In this document: positions 28,484-38,033 of the stretch, piece by piece | How the letters are laid out: each line of letters begins with the position of its first letter | Numbering within the stretch: the first letter of the stretch is position 1 | Assembly: GCF_003937825.1 (NCBI RefSeq) | Contig: NZ_RSFW01000009.1 | Location: 248,001 to 312,000, forward strand | Length of the DNA: 64,000 nucleotides | Origin: Mesobacillus subterraneus | GTDB taxonomy: Bacteria; Bacillota; Bacilli; Bacillales; Cytobacillaceae | Reading direction: 5' to 3' | The notes under the pieces: model-generated | What the model saw: only the letters and a program-made list of their open reading frames with translations | The model's database searches: none | Told to the model about the DNA's origin: nothing | Position numbers and translations under genes: made by a program

Positions 28484-29611
28484 TTATTTTTTCCCTTTCC
28501 ATTCAATGTACCTTGTAAGTAAGTCAATTGCTGTCCCGATGGCATTTTCATCCGGATTCAACTTGGCATGATGCAATCCATATCCTGAGTTTACTCCGAG
28601 CCAGAACATGAATCCAGGTATTTCTTTCAGCATGTAGCCAAAGTCTTCGCCAGTCATCGCTTCCCTGCAAACAACAACATTGACTTGCTCGTTGCCTTCT
28701 GCAAATTGTATAAATTCCCGCGTTAATTCTTCATGATTATATACTTGATGGTACATGGCACCATAATCAATCGCAGTTTTACATTGATACCCTACTTCAA
28801 CCCCATGTACAAGCGCCTCGATCCTTTCTTTCACCTTAGCCATCGATTCAATGGACAGGGTGCGGATCGTCCCTTCTATCCTTGCTGTTTCAGCAATGAT
28901 ATTCTGTACGGTCCCCCCGGTAATCTTCCCTATTGTTACAACTGCACTATCAAGGGGATCAATATTGCGGGCAACAATCGACTGAAGCTGGGTAACAAGG
29001 GCACACGCAGCCACCACCATATCATTGGTCTGGTGAGGGTACGCAGCATGCCCCCCTTTCCCTGCCAAATCAACGAACAATTCAGAAGTATTGGCGAACA
29101 AGAGCCCCTCCCTGGTAGCAATGGTACCGACAGGATATTCCGGAGCGATATGCAGCGCGAGAATCATATCCGGTTTCCATTCCTTCATGATTTCCGTATT
29201 TAACATCGGCTCCGCTCCCCCAGGCCCCTCTTCAGCAGGCTGGAAGATAAAAAGCAAATGATCATCTAGTAGCTGGTTGACGAAGTGAGTGATCAGCCCA
29301 AGCGCAATTGACATATGAAGGTCATGGCCGCATGCGTGCATTTGTCCTGTATGGGTGGATTCGAATTCGAGACCTGTTGCTTCGGTAATCGGCAGTCCAT
29401 CTATATCAGCCCTGTAACCAATCGTCTTTGTCGGATTCCCACCTTTGACCCTGACAAAGATTCCGGTCTCCCACGTTTTGATTTCCAAACGTTCTTGTGG
29501 GAGCCGGCTCAAATAATCCAGCAGATAGGCCTGTGTTTTATATTCCCTAAAGCCTAGTTCAGGAATTTGGTGCAAGTCTCTTCTAATTTTAATGAAAGAA
29601 TCAAAATCCAT
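28484..29611 (-). CDS. dapL: N-acetyldiaminopimelate deacetylase
   Basis: 375 residues (YkuR in B. subtilis). M20 metallopeptidase fold; converts N-acetyl-L,L-diaminopimelate to L,L-DAP in the acetylase branch of lysine and peptidoglycan synthesis. Metal ligands are visible in HACGHDLH, the QPAEEGPGG segment (catalytic Glu), and LHHAK near the C-terminus. ATG at 29611 follows AAGGGGGG; an upstream frame extension has no site. It lies 61 nt after dapH with a hairpin between. Confidence 0.93.
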   Translation of the reverse strand: MDFDSFIKIRRDLHQIPELGFREYKTQAYLLDYLSRLPQERLEIKTWETGIFVRVKGGNPTKTIGYRADIDGLPITEATGLEFESTHTGQMHACGHDLHMSIALGLITHFVNQLLDDHLLFIFQPAEEGPGGAEPMLNTEIMKEWKPDMILALHIAPEYPVGTIATREGLLFANTSELFVDLAGKGGHAAYPHQTNDMVVAACALVTQLQSIVARNIDPLDSAVVTIGKITGGTVQNIIAETARIEGTIRTLSIESMAKVKERIEALVHGVEVGYQCKTAIDYGAMYHQVYNHEELTREFIQFAEGNEQVNVVVCREAMTGEDFGYMLKEIPGFMFWLGVNSGYGLHHAKLNPDENAIGTAIDLLTRYIEWKGKK

Positions 29612-29631
29612 CGAGTAATCCCCCCTTATAA

Positions 29632-29664
29632 AAGAAAGCGCGGATTGAGGATCCACGCTTTCTC
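29632..29664 (-). terminator. Intraoperonic terminator between dapH and dapL
   Basis: Stem GAAAGCGTGGAT/ATCCGCGCTTTC on the minus strand (12 pairs, one wobble), then TTTTATAAGG leading straight into the dapL ribosome site. It should reduce dapL expression relative to dapH, or a processing event occurs here. Confidence 0.7.
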
Positions 29665-29672
29665 GCATGCTA

Positions 29673-30383
29673 TTAAAGCTGGCGAAGCTCTTGCTTGATT
29701 TCAGTTTTTGATTTTGTTTTTTCGTCGATTTCCTTGATGACGCGTGCCGGAGTTCCAGCTACGACTGTATATGGAGGAACATCATCAATGACAATCGCGC
29801 CTGCAGCTACAACAGCGCCTTTTCCAACCGTTACACCTTCAAGAACAACAGCATTCGCCCCGATTACAACATCATCCTCAACAACGACTGGCTTGGCTGA
29901 AGGCGGCTCGATGACACCCGCAAGTACGGAACCAGCACCAATGTGGCAGTTCTTGCCGACTGTCGCACGTCCCCCAAGGACCACGTTCATATCGATCATC
30001 GTGCCTTCACCGATGACAGCACCGATATTGATGGAAGCGCCCATCATGATGACCGCATTGTCGCCAATTTCCACCTGGTCACGGATGATCGCACCTGGTT
30101 CAATACGAGCTTTAATATTCTTCATATCAAGCAAAGGAATCGCTGAGTTCCTGCGATCGTTTTCTACTACATATTCTTCAATTTTTGCCTGGTTTGCTTC
30201 AATAGCCGGGTTGATCTCAGCCCACTCACCAAAAATGACCCCAGTGTTTCCGGAAATGAACGTTTTTGTGTTTTCGCCAAATTCGATTCCTTCAAGATCA
30301 CCTTTGAGGTATACCTTAACAGGTGTAGCCTTTTTACTATTTTGAATAAACGAAATGATTTCGTTAGCATCCATCATTTTCAT
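29673..30383 (-). CDS. dapH: Tetrahydrodipicolinate N-acetyltransferase
   Basis: 236 residues, as in B. subtilis DapH (YkuQ). Left-handed beta-helix hexapeptide-repeat enzyme that acetylates tetrahydrodipicolinate, the first step of the acetyl-DAP branch. The repeats are plain from about residue 90 ([14 protein letters not shown]... [17 protein letters not shown]...). Trimer expected. Followed by dapL, which removes the same acetyl group at the end of the branch. Confidence 0.95.
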   Translation of the reverse strand: MKMMDANEIISFIQNSKKATPVKVYLKGDLEGIEFGENTKTFISGNTGVIFGEWAEINPAIEANQAKIEEYVVENDRRNSAIPLLDMKNIKARIEPGAIIRDQVEIGDNAVIMMGASINIGAVIGEGTMIDMNVVLGGRATVGKNCHIGAGSVLAGVIEPPSAKPVVVEDDVVIGANAVVLEGVTVGKGAVVAAGAIVIDDVPPYTVVAGTPARVIKEIDEKTKSKTEIKQELRQL

Positions 30384-30511
30384 GTTCTTTTTACCTCCAG
30401 ATATGTATTGTCGAGGTTCTTCTCAACCTGCTCACAGTAAAGCGGGCTAGATGAAAACAACCATTTTCTAAAAATTACTTTAACAAACAAAAGTGTCGAA
30501 AACAAGAAAAA

Positions 30512-31405
30512 CTATTTATCATTCTGTTTTGAGTCCACTATATGTTCTTTCACGATTTCGATGAATGCCTGAACCTGTTTAAGCTGGAATGCAGACTCAT
30601 ACCCAAGCAGCCAGGTGTCCCTGCCAAGCGGTTCATTATTTTCGTCATGGAGCGGGACCTTGAATATATCCTTCTCAGCTCCGTTCAGGGTTATGGCCGG
30701 CAGAATAGCGTACCCAATTCCATTGAATGTCATCTGCTTACATGTTTCGATCTGGTCCACGATAATCGTCCTTCTTGGTGCTGTCTGGAATTGCCTCAGC
30801 CACCAATCCTGGATTTCCTGGTAGTAATTTGAATCACTTTTGAACTGGATGAACGGCCTGTCCGTTTCCAGGACCTGCTCTGGGCTGGTGATTTCGGTAT
30901 CGACCAGATAAAGATTATCCTTGAACAAATGGATCTTGACACCCTTCCAGTCAGGTGTACCCCTAATGATGCCTATATGGACCTGGTCTTCATACAATGC
31001 TTTTGAGATTTCACTGCTCCATCCTGTTACGAGTGAAATCTTTGCCTGAGGGTATCGGTTCACATATTTCTTCAAGACCTGAGGAAGCCAGTTTTGTCCG
31101 ACAATGGACGCCACGGCTATTTTAAGGGTTCCATATACCTCTGAATTTAATGCATGGATGGATTCCCTCGCTTTTTCTTCCCGATTGATCGTTTCATTCA
31201 CAAATTGGACGACGATTTCCCCTGCCGGTGTAAGTGTCAGCCCTTTCTGTGAGCGGAGGAAAAGCTTGGCTCCCCAGTCCTTTTCAATAGACTGCAGGCG
31301 CTGCGACATAGCAGGCTGGGAAACAAATAATCTTTCCGCCGCCTTCCTCATATTCATTTCCTGAGCCAGCACAGATAATAAATGGAATTCGGATATTGAT
31401 GACAT
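30512..31405 (-). CDS. ccpC: LysR-type regulator CcpC
   Basis: 297 residues. Winged-helix domain at the N-terminus (MRKAAERLFVSQPAMSQRLQ, a textbook LysR recognition helix region) and a periplasmic-binding-like effector domain. Close to B. subtilis CcpC (YkuM), which represses citZ and citB and responds to citrate. A CcpC-type dyad lies 15 nt upstream of its own start. Unlike B. subtilis, no ykuNOP flavodoxin genes separate it from dapH. Confidence 0.92.
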   Translation of the reverse strand: MSSISEFHLLSVLAQEMNMRKAAERLFVSQPAMSQRLQSIEKDWGAKLFLRSQKGLTLTPAGEIVVQFVNETINREEKARESIHALNSEVYGTLKIAVASIVGQNWLPQVLKKYVNRYPQAKISLVTGWSSEISKALYEDQVHIGIIRGTPDWKGVKIHLFKDNLYLVDTEITSPEQVLETDRPFIQFKSDSNYYQEIQDWWLRQFQTAPRRTIIVDQIETCKQMTFNGIGYAILPAITLNGAEKDIFKVPLHDENNEPLGRDTWLLGYESAFQLKQVQAFIEIVKEHIVDSKQNDK

Positions 31406-31419
31406 AGTAAAACCTCTTT

Positions 31420-31434
31420 ATAAGTTTTGCTTAT
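31420..31434. promoter_or_regulatory. Candidate CcpC operator at ccpC
   Basis: ATAAGTTTTGCTTAT fits the CcpC dyad ATAA-N7-TTAT exactly and lies between the likely promoter and the ccpC ribosome site, which suggests autoregulation. Confidence 0.55.
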
Positions 31435-31517
31435 CTTATATTTTAATTAATCCTTCTTAACTATATCAAAGATTGTAATCTCAATGACGAAAAGAGTATC
31501 ACACAGAAAAATTCAAA

Positions 31518-33032
31518 TCACTCAGCAGTTTCTTCTTTTTTTGGCATGAATAGGATGAACAGCATACTGATCACCGCAAAGACCAAGACAACAATGTAAA
31601 CAGAATGCAGTGCGTTTGTCAGAGCATCCTGGAGGACCGTTTTCAATTCGATTGGCAATTTCATCCTGTCAGCCTCATTAAGCAGGACGTTAGCAGTATC
31701 GATGGAAAAATCCTGATCAGAAGCACCGTTCCTTTTCATGTAGGAGATTATGCTGCTGTTGAGTACGCCGCCAAGAAGGGCAGCACCCACTGTATTTCCA
31801 AGGTTTCTCATGAACATATTCGCAGCTGTCGCAATGCCCCTCTGCTGCCACGCAACAGTGCTTTGTATCGACACAATGAAGGCTGTGCTCGTCAGCCCCA
31901 TCCCGACTCCGACAAAGAATGAGCCTGCTGCTGCCCAAAGCGGTCCGGCTTCCGGCGTAAGCGTAACGAAAAGAATGCTTCCGAAAATCAAAGAAGCCCC
32001 TCCAAACAAAGATGTCGTGCGATAGCCTATTCTTAACAGGAGGCGCCCCGCGACTGCTGCTGCGATTGGCCACCCTATAGACATGGCCGTTAATGTGAAG
32101 CCTGCTACAATCGGCGACCTCTCCATTACACCCTGGACAAACGCCGGGAGGAAACTCGATATGCCTATCAACATAACTCCTGTAGTAAGAGATGTCATAT
32201 TGGCTATAAAAATTGACCTCTCCCGCCAGATATTAAATGGCATCATCGGTTCGGCTGCTCTTCGTTCCTGGAATATGAAGAATATAAAGGCCAATACACT
32301 TAGGGCAATCAATCCAATCGTTTTTGGCGAGGTCCAGGCCCAATTCGTTCCCGCCTCCACCAGGACAATCATCAATGAACTGATGGCCGCTGTCAGCAGG
32401 ATGGCCCCTGGATAATCGATCTGTTGTTTCTTTTTCTCGATGTTTTCGTGCAAATAAAGCCAAAGCCCGGCAATTGCCAGTATTCCTAGTGGAACATTGA
32501 TCCAGAAAACATATCTCCAGCTCGCATATTCAACAATAAGTCCACCGAGAGCTGGTCCTGAAACGGCAGAAATCCCCCAAACACTGGAAAGATACCCCTG
32601 TATCTTTGCCCGTTCCTCCCTGGTGTAGATATCCCCTACAATTGTAGTGGCGATTGGCATGACAGCCCCGGCACCAAAACCCTGGATAAAACGGTACAGG
32701 ATAAGCATCTCCATTGTTTCCGCCGTACCGCATAAAATTGACCCAATCAGGAACACAATAATCCCAAAAGTCAAAATCGGCTTTCTTCCAAAAAGGTCGG
32801 AAAGCTTACCATAAATAAGGACTGTAACAGCATTCATCAATAAATATGCCGAGAACACCCAGCTGTATAGTGCAAAACCCCCAAGATCGCCAACAATGGC
32901 TGGCATAGCGGTTGATATGATGGTTCCTTCAACTGCCCCCATAAACATAGCAAGCATGACTGTCGCAAGTACATAGGGACGCTTTGTCACCCGTTTTCCC
33001 TCATTTTGCTGAGGATTCCCCGCTTGTCCCAT
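31518..33032 (-). CDS. MFS drug exporter, DHA2 (14-helix) family
   Basis: 504 residues with about 14 membrane segments. The MFS motif A is present in GKLSDLFGRKP after helix 2, and motif C (GISAVSGPALGG) marks a drug:H+ antiporter of the EmrB/QacA type. It probably pumps hydrophobic compounds out of the cell. It sits between darB and ccpC, where B. subtilis has no such gene, so it may be a local insertion. No regulator is adjacent. Confidence 0.85.
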   Translation of the reverse strand: MGQAGNPQQNEGKRVTKRPYVLATVMLAMFMGAVEGTIISTAMPAIVGDLGGFALYSWVFSAYLLMNAVTVLIYGKLSDLFGRKPILTFGIIVFLIGSILCGTAETMEMLILYRFIQGFGAGAVMPIATTIVGDIYTREERAKIQGYLSSVWGISAVSGPALGGLIVEYASWRYVFWINVPLGILAIAGLWLYLHENIEKKKQQIDYPGAILLTAAISSLMIVLVEAGTNWAWTSPKTIGLIALSVLAFIFFIFQERRAAEPMMPFNIWRERSIFIANMTSLTTGVMLIGISSFLPAFVQGVMERSPIVAGFTLTAMSIGWPIAAAVAGRLLLRIGYRTTSLFGGASLIFGSILFVTLTPEAGPLWAAAGSFFVGVGMGLTSTAFIVSIQSTVAWQQRGIATAANMFMRNLGNTVGAALLGGVLNSSIISYMKRNGASDQDFSIDTANVLLNEADRMKLPIELKTVLQDALTNALHSVYIVVLVFAVISMLFILFMPKKEETAE

Positions 33033-33049
33033 ACTTTCACCTCTATACG

Positions 33050-33081
33050 TAAAAAATTCAGCCCCCGAAGCCGGGAGCTGT
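33050..33081 (-). terminator. Terminator of darB
   Basis: Stem CAGCTCCC/GGGGGCTG (one wobble); the minus strand continues AATTTTTTAC. Confidence 0.7.
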
Positions 33082-33087
33082 TGTCAT

Positions 33088-33534
33088 TTATCTTTTATTT
33101 TGCTTTTTGACATGCTTTGTCAGCTGATGCAAAACTGTCCGCCTTGTCAAAATCCCCTCAAAAATACCAGATTCATCTTCGATGCACAAAAATGGATGGT
33201 CAACAAGAAGATCCAGAGAAGATTGAAGGTTGGAGTGGATATTGACCCTGGGAATTTTTTTATTCATTGCCTCTTCAACCCGTTTTCTTTCCAGTTGTTC
33301 AAATTCGATTCTTTCCAGGCCAAGGATGGAATCCATTATGATGGGTGTACTGATTAAACCCAGAAGGCGATAGTGGGGATCGAGGACTGGAATCGCGGTG
33401 TAGCCGCTCTTTGTCAAAACCAGAAGGGCATGCTCAAGACTATTGCCAACTTGCACATGGGCAACGCGCTCGGAAGGAATCATCAGGTCCTTAATGGTTA
33501 ATTCCAAAAACTCTCCGCTGTAAAGACTTATCAT
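33088..33534 (-). CDS. darB: c-di-AMP receptor DarB (CBS-domain protein, YkuL/CbpB)
   Basis: 148 residues: two CBS domains with little else. The segment VGNSLEHALLVLTKSGYTAIPVLD and the GLERIEFE linker are nearly those of B. subtilis DarB, which binds c-di-AMP and, when free of it, activates the (p)ppGpp synthetase Rel and pyruvate carboxylase. Position between ykuJ and ccpC agrees. It has its own terminator. Confidence 0.9.
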   Translation of the reverse strand: MISLYSGEFLELTIKDLMIPSERVAHVQVGNSLEHALLVLTKSGYTAIPVLDPHYRLLGLISTPIIMDSILGLERIEFEQLERKRVEEAMNKKIPRVNIHSNLQSSLDLLVDHPFLCIEDESGIFEGILTRRTVLHQLTKHVKKQNKR

Positions 33535-33646
33535 GGCGAAAACTCCCTAAAATGGATTTCTTTCCATTTCATTTTAACATAAATCAGGTAAGGGTGCTTT
33601 TATTTAGTTTACACTGTATCAAAGAGATTATAAGTAACAATCTTAA

Positions 33647-33678
33647 ACAAGAAAAGGACCACAGGGGGTCCTTTTCTC
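33647..33678. terminator. Bidirectional terminator downstream of ykuJ
   Basis: Stem GAAAAGGACC/GGTCCTTTTC with a 6-nt loop. Confidence 0.7.
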
Positions 33679-33702
33679 ATTCTGCAGCACATTACAAGGA
33701 GA

Positions 33703-33939
33703 TTATTGAATCAAATCAAAAATCTCGATTGTAATCATGTCGATGTTATCAAATTGGTATTTCTTCGGCTTTTCTTTATCATTGTATATTTCCAATTCGT
33801 ACGTTTCTGTTTTCGGATGGTATGTAACCTGGCATTTACGCTCACCATTTACTTCAAAAAAGCGTTGAGCAGGCTCTCCTCCATTGGACTGCTCTTGCAG
33901 ATTCTTTAAACGGGTGATAATTCCTTGAAGCTGTGACAT
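33703..33939 (-). CDS. ykuJ: Small conserved protein YkuJ
   Basis: 78 residues, soluble, starting MSQLQGIITRLKNLQ and ending FDNIDMITIEIFDLIQ, both hallmarks of YkuJ. Start at 33939 has GAAAGGAGAGG upstream; the longer open frame has none. Function unknown. Confidence 0.88.
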   Translation of the reverse strand: MSQLQGIITRLKNLQEQSNGGEPAQRFFEVNGERKCQVTYHPKTETYELEIYNDKEKPKKYQFDNIDMITIEIFDLIQ

Positions 33940-34123
33940 TGTTCCCTCTCCTTTCAAACAAGAAAAACCAATTAACTTATAAATAGATTTCGCAATTGGC
34001 CTATTTATATCCATGTAAAATGATTTCAGAATATTCATACGTAATTCTTTACATGTCAATATTAACAGAATAAAATATTGTCAGACGATGTACAAGTAAA
34101 AGCTTATGAAAAGGAGTGTTTTT

Positions 34124-35086
34124 TTGAAAAAACCTGTCCAACTATCTGAAAAGCTTTTCCTGATTGATGATTACGATCTGTCCATTGCTGAACGCACAGG
34201 CACTTACCTCTTAATGGAAGATGAACTTACACTGATTGAAACTTCTGCAAGTCCTTCCATTCCCCATATCCTTGATGGCCTGAAATCAATGAATGTTACA
34301 CCTGCCGATATTCAATACATAATCGTAACCCATATCCATTTGGATCATGCCGGGGGAACAGGACTTATGCTCCAGAAATGCCCTAATGCAAAAGTAGTCG
34401 TCCATCCAAAGGGGGCTCGTCATTTGGCCGATCCTTCCCGTTTGATACAGGGGGCCAAAGCGGTTTATGGAGAGAAATTCGACCAATTGTTTGATCCCAT
34501 CATTCCCATTCCCGAAGGACGCTTGGTGGTCAAGGGCGATGGCGATTCCCTTGAGATCAGTCATGGCCTGAAGCTTGAATTCCTCGATACTCCCGGGCAT
34601 GCGAACCATCATTTCAGTATTTACCATCCTGCTCTCAAAGGGGTCTTTACGGGCGATACTGCCGGGATCTTTTACCCTCAGCTATATAGGGAGGGAATTG
34701 AATTCTATCTTCCATCCACTTCACCAAATCAATTCGATCCAGAGAAAATGCGGCACTCGATCGGGAGATATAAAGATTTGGGAATTGAACGGATTTTCTT
34801 TGGTCATTATGGGATGTCTGAAAATCCTGCAGCTGTTTTCAAACAGGTTGAGGAATGGCTTGAGGTATTCCTGGAGGAAGCTAAGCTTGCTGTCTCACAA
34901 GAAATCCACCCAGATCAGCAGGTCCAGGAAATTACCAGGACCATTTATGGTAAAATAAAAGCCCACCTAACAGAGCAGGGGCTCAATGAGAATCACCCGA
35001 TTTACGAACTGCTCCACCTTGACATCAATGTAAGCGCCATGGGGCTTGCACATTATTTTCAGAAAAAGAATGGAGGAAGCCGCTGA
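34124..35086 (+). CDS. Metallo-beta-lactamase-fold hydrolase
   Basis: 320 residues. Zinc motif H70-x-H72-x-D74-H75 (THIHLDHAGG), a later metal His in PGHANHHFS and Asp in FTGDTAG. The C-terminal third (after FFGHYG) is helical and may shape the substrate pocket. TTG at 34124 chosen (AAAGGAG 7 nt before). The stop is one base before the ATG of the glutaredoxin gene, so the two form an operon. Glyoxalase-II-like or sulfur-related hydrolase activity is possible; the substrate is unknown. Confidence 0.82.
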   Translation: MKKPVQLSEKLFLIDDYDLSIAERTGTYLLMEDELTLIETSASPSIPHILDGLKSMNVTPADIQYIIVTHIHLDHAGGTGLMLQKCPNAKVVVHPKGARHLADPSRLIQGAKAVYGEKFDQLFDPIIPIPEGRLVVKGDGDSLEISHGLKLEFLDTPGHANHHFSIYHPALKGVFTGDTAGIFYPQLYREGIEFYLPSTSPNQFDPEKMRHSIGRYKDLGIERIFFGHYGMSENPAAVFKQVEEWLEVFLEEAKLAVSQEIHPDQQVQEITRTIYGKIKAHLTEQGLNENHPIYELLHLDINVSAMGLAHYFQKKNGGSR

Positions 35087-35087
35087 C

Positions 35088-35327
35088 ATGACCGGCATCA
35101 TCGTATACACCCAGAATGATTGTCCGCCTTGCACCATCATTAAAATGTTCCTGAAAGATTTTGGCTTCACTTATGAAGAGAGAAATATTCACGAGGACGA
35201 AAAAAGCAGGCAAGAGCTGACACAGCAATACAATTCCTACTCAACTCCAACGATCGTCATAGGCGATGAAGTCATCACAGGCTTTGACCTGGAAAGACTG
35301 AAACAAGTACTGAATATAGACGAATGA
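35088..35327 (+). CDS. Glutaredoxin-like (NrdH-type) redoxin
   Basis: 79 residues. Active site CPPC (Cys12, Cys15) after YTQND, cis-proline in YSTPTIVIGDEVITGF. NrdH-like redoxins deliver electrons to ribonucleotide reductase or act as general thiol reductants. GGAGGAAGC at the end of the upstream gene is its ribosome site. Operon with the metallo-hydrolase at 34124. Confidence 0.88.
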   Translation: MTGIIVYTQNDCPPCTIIKMFLKDFGFTYEERNIHEDEKSRQELTQQYNSYSTPTIVIGDEVITGFDLERLKQVLNIDE

Positions 35328-35352
35328 GAAGCAGTTAACAAAGCTGAAGAAG

Positions 35353-35394
35353 CAAAAAGGGTGTCCCATTTTTTTTCGGGAACACCCTTTTTAA
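35353..35394. terminator. Bidirectional terminator after the glutaredoxin gene
   Basis: Stem AAAAGGGTGT(CCC)/(GGGA)ACACCCTTTT around T-rich sequence. Confidence 0.8.
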
Positions 35395-35396
35395 TC

Positions 35397-36068
35397 TTAT
35401 AATAACCCAAACAGCAAGGTCCTGTTTTCATTTTTGAAAATGACGCCAAGCTCCATGAAGGTTTTCAGCATCGAAAAGTTCGGTCCAGTTACAAAGTTCC
35501 CTTCATAAGCACTTGAGCGATCCTTTTCGGTTGATTCCGCCTGTTTGGCCTTGGCTTTCTCAGGATATGCTTTATTGATTACTTCCTCAGGAATCTCGTC
35601 ATACAAATAATCTGCAACCTTCCAGTTTCCTTCTTCCTGTACAAGCTTCAGGCCCTCATAGTGATCATCGTAGCTTACTGGCCCTTCACCATTGCCCGGG
35701 AAAAATTCAACAACATAGATCGCATCCTCCATATCCACTACCTTCGTTTTATCTGAGAATGCGTAAAACGGAATGTAGTATGGAGCAAAATCCGTTCCAT
35801 ACGTCTGGTACTGGTTTTCCTGTCCTATCACGTTTTCCTCAATGAACTGGGATTTATAGTCTTCGGTAAAATAAGGATCGAGCACCGCTTCCACCTGCTT
35901 CATGGTCCTTCCTTTTTCACTCAGGGAAACCTGGGATTCAAATGCCTTGCCAAGAAATTCAAACACCTGCTCCCGCCCTTTCAATTCAGATTGGGCATTA
36001 GCATGAACCGGTACAAGCAACACAAGAAACATACTGAATAAAAATAATAGTCTAGACAGCTTGTCCAT
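35397..36068 (-). CDS. Secreted protein, possibly DUF3993
   Basis: 223 residues. Cleavable signal peptide (LFLFSMFLVLLVPVHANAQ, AxA site) and a soluble extracytoplasmic domain with paired aromatic stretches (APYYIPFYAF). The C-terminus ends with a hydrophobic NRTLLFGLL. It resembles DUF3993 proteins of Bacillus, from memory and tentative. Monocistronic. The gap upstream (36069-36311) shows no gene. Confidence 0.7.
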   Translation of the reverse strand: MDKLSRLLFLFSMFLVLLVPVHANAQSELKGREQVFEFLGKAFESQVSLSEKGRTMKQVEAVLDPYFTEDYKSQFIEENVIGQENQYQTYGTDFAPYYIPFYAFSDKTKVVDMEDAIYVVEFFPGNGEGPVSYDDHYEGLKLVQEEGNWKVADYLYDEIPEEVINKAYPEKAKAKQAESTEKDRSSAYEGNFVTGPNFSMLKTFMELGVIFKNENRTLLFGLL

Positions 36069-36311
36069 TTTCCTCCCCCTTTTCTATGGTGGCTAGTACA
36101 TACAATTTTACCAACATTTTCCCTATTGGATGATGTAATTCATTCGCAAAATAACATCAGTATCTGACATAAAAAGCTGCTTTCTATTTCCATTTTACCC
36201 TCCGCACACGCGAACTAACGCAAAAGTCGAAAAAATTGTAAGTTTATAAGGAAATTCCAAGATGATGCTTTTTTCCTCTGTACCCCACGATTCATGAACA
36301 TTGATTCTGAC

Positions 36312-36342
36312 TACAAAAAAAATAACCCCCATCAGGAGGTTA
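36312..36342 (-). terminator. Terminator of the small membrane protein gene
   Basis: Stem TAACCTCC/GGGGGTTA (one wobble) then TTTTTTTTG on the minus strand. Confidence 0.75.
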
Positions 36343-36582
36343 ATAACCTGCACTTGTTACCGCGAAATAGACGATAAACAACAATACAAGTGAAAGAACA
36401 ATGATATAGGTTAAGAAAATCGGATTGCGTATATAAGCGTGTTCTTGTACTGCTCCCGGGACCTGGGTATCAAGATTCCCTTGCGCCCTTTTCTGTGCCT
36501 TGCCAAAGGACCAGGTATAAAAAAGTCCGGCAACTAGCACTCCCGCTCCCGCCAACAGCAGCATAGTTGTATATATACTCAT
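36340..36582 (-). CDS. Two-helix membrane protein, unknown
   Basis: 80 residues with membrane helices at about 3-24 and 54-76 and a polar loop (GKAQKRAQGNLDTQVPGAVQ) between. AGGGGGATTC before the ATG. It follows ykuI by 74 nt on the same strand. Family not recognised. Confidence 0.7.
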   Translation of the reverse strand: MSIYTTMLLLAGAGVLVAGLFYTWSFGKAQKRAQGNLDTQVPGAVQEHAYIRNPIFLTYIIVLSLVLLFIVYFAVTSAGY

Positions 36583-36656
36583 GTGAATCCCCCTTTTTTA
36601 GAAGGCTATATATATAAATTGTGCTTATTCCGGATTGCTATTCGTCATTTCCTTTG

Positions 36657-37862
36657 TCAAAATAAACCTTCTTTTTCATTCAGGAAATACGGACTTAAGT
36701 CAACAAACAAGTACTCCTTTTCGTTTAATGGAAGGGAGAACGTTCGGATGACCTCACCTGATTCAATGTCACTGTACCGGTCAGATAAGATTCCTTTTTT
36801 CCCTGTTCTCATTCTGATAATGTTTTCAAGGAAATAAGGTCTCCAGCTCCAGTTTTTATTCAGGTATTCAGGCTGAAGAATCCACTTTTCGCCTGAATTA
36901 TAAACATTTGGCGACAACTGGAACCCATCCTCATCACATATATACATACGAAAAGCGATTCCTTCAAGGTTTTTCGATAATGTGATCAGCATTTCCTCTG
37001 TATCGGACCTCTTGTTCCGTGTGATTAATTCATTGAATTTCAAGTGCAATTCATTCCGCAACTCAAAAAATGAATGCAGCCTTTTCTTCTCGGATAAAAT
37101 AAACCCATGGATTTGGGTTTTAAGCTTGTCTTTCAGAATGTCTTTTTCAACCAGGGCTGCTTCCGGTTTCCTTAAATAAAACCCCTGATAAAACCTTCCT
37201 CCATTTTTCCAGGCAAACTGGAGCTGATAGGAAGTTTCAATGTTTTCAAACAATAATGTGGCACCAATTTTGCGAGCCAGAATTGATAGTGAATGGAGGA
37301 CATCCAGGTAGGATGGACCACTGGCAGTTGACCTAAGAGAGGACATGTCAATCTTGAGGATTTCGGGTTCGATTCCTGCAATCCTGTCTAAATGGCTGCT
37401 TTCATTTCCAACTTTATCAATCGCGACTTTCATTCCAAATGTTTTGTAGTAATTCAATAAATGTTCTAAATGACTCTGTTCATGACGGTCGGAAATTTCA
37501 AGGACAATTTGGCCGGGATTTAGTCCTTTTTCACGGTATGAAAGAATCAGCTGAAGAAATTGCTCCCCGTCATCAATCATCAATAATTCAGCATCCCTGT
37601 TCACGAACCACAAAATATCCCTGTCATCTGTCTGGGAAGCAATCTCAAGGGCTTTGGTCAGGACAGCATTATCCACTTCATTCCGGTACTCTTCTGGAAT
37701 GGTTTCATCCTGAAAAAATGACCCCAGGCTCATCTCTTCATTTCCTCTTTTATAGCGGCCAAGAATTTCATATCCGATGATTCTGTGCTCTTCAGCATTG
37801 AAAATCGGCTGAAAAAATGGGACGACATTTTCAAGGTCCGTCAATATATCTAAAGCATCCAT
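36657..37862 (-). CDS. ykuI: EAL-domain protein YkuI
   Basis: 401 residues: EAL domain (1-250), a helical linker and a C-terminal PAS-like YkuI_C domain. The EAL motif reads YEILGR (Glu32). In the second metal motif, where active enzymes have DDFG, this protein has D149-K150-V-G. B. subtilis YkuI binds c-di-GMP but shows no clear hydrolysis. It is therefore likely a c-di-GMP-binding effector rather than a phosphodiesterase. Confidence 0.88.
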   Translation of the reverse strand: MDALDILTDLENVVPFFQPIFNAEEHRIIGYEILGRYKRGNEEMSLGSFFQDETIPEEYRNEVDNAVLTKALEIASQTDDRDILWFVNRDAELLMIDDGEQFLQLILSYREKGLNPGQIVLEISDRHEQSHLEHLLNYYKTFGMKVAIDKVGNESSHLDRIAGIEPEILKIDMSSLRSTASGPSYLDVLHSLSILARKIGATLLFENIETSYQLQFAWKNGGRFYQGFYLRKPEAALVEKDILKDKLKTQIHGFILSEKKRLHSFFELRNELHLKFNELITRNKRSDTEEMLITLSKNLEGIAFRMYICDEDGFQLSPNVYNSGEKWILQPEYLNKNWSWRPYFLENIIRMRTGKKGILSDRYSDIESGEVIRTFSLPLNEKEYLFVDLSPYFLNEKEGLF

Positions 37863-38033
37863 ACATCACCCACTCCCCCATCATTACATGCAGTAAATAT
37901 CGTCATTATTTTGATATGAATGATTTTATCATATTATGAGTAATCCCTCAGTTACACTGTTTCCATTTTCCTCATATTATAAAAGCGCTGCAATGACCTA
38001 AACTATAAACAGAGCTTATGGAAGGATGATGAC

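Noticed and set aside
29632-29664. Lysine riboswitch (L-box) controlling dapL
   Set aside because: Only a simple hairpin is present; the multi-helix junction of an L-box is absent.
29695-30345. 216-residue open frame opposite dapH
   Set aside because: Antisense shadow of the hexapeptide-repeat gene; low-complexity Ser/Thr/Pro content and no ribosome site.
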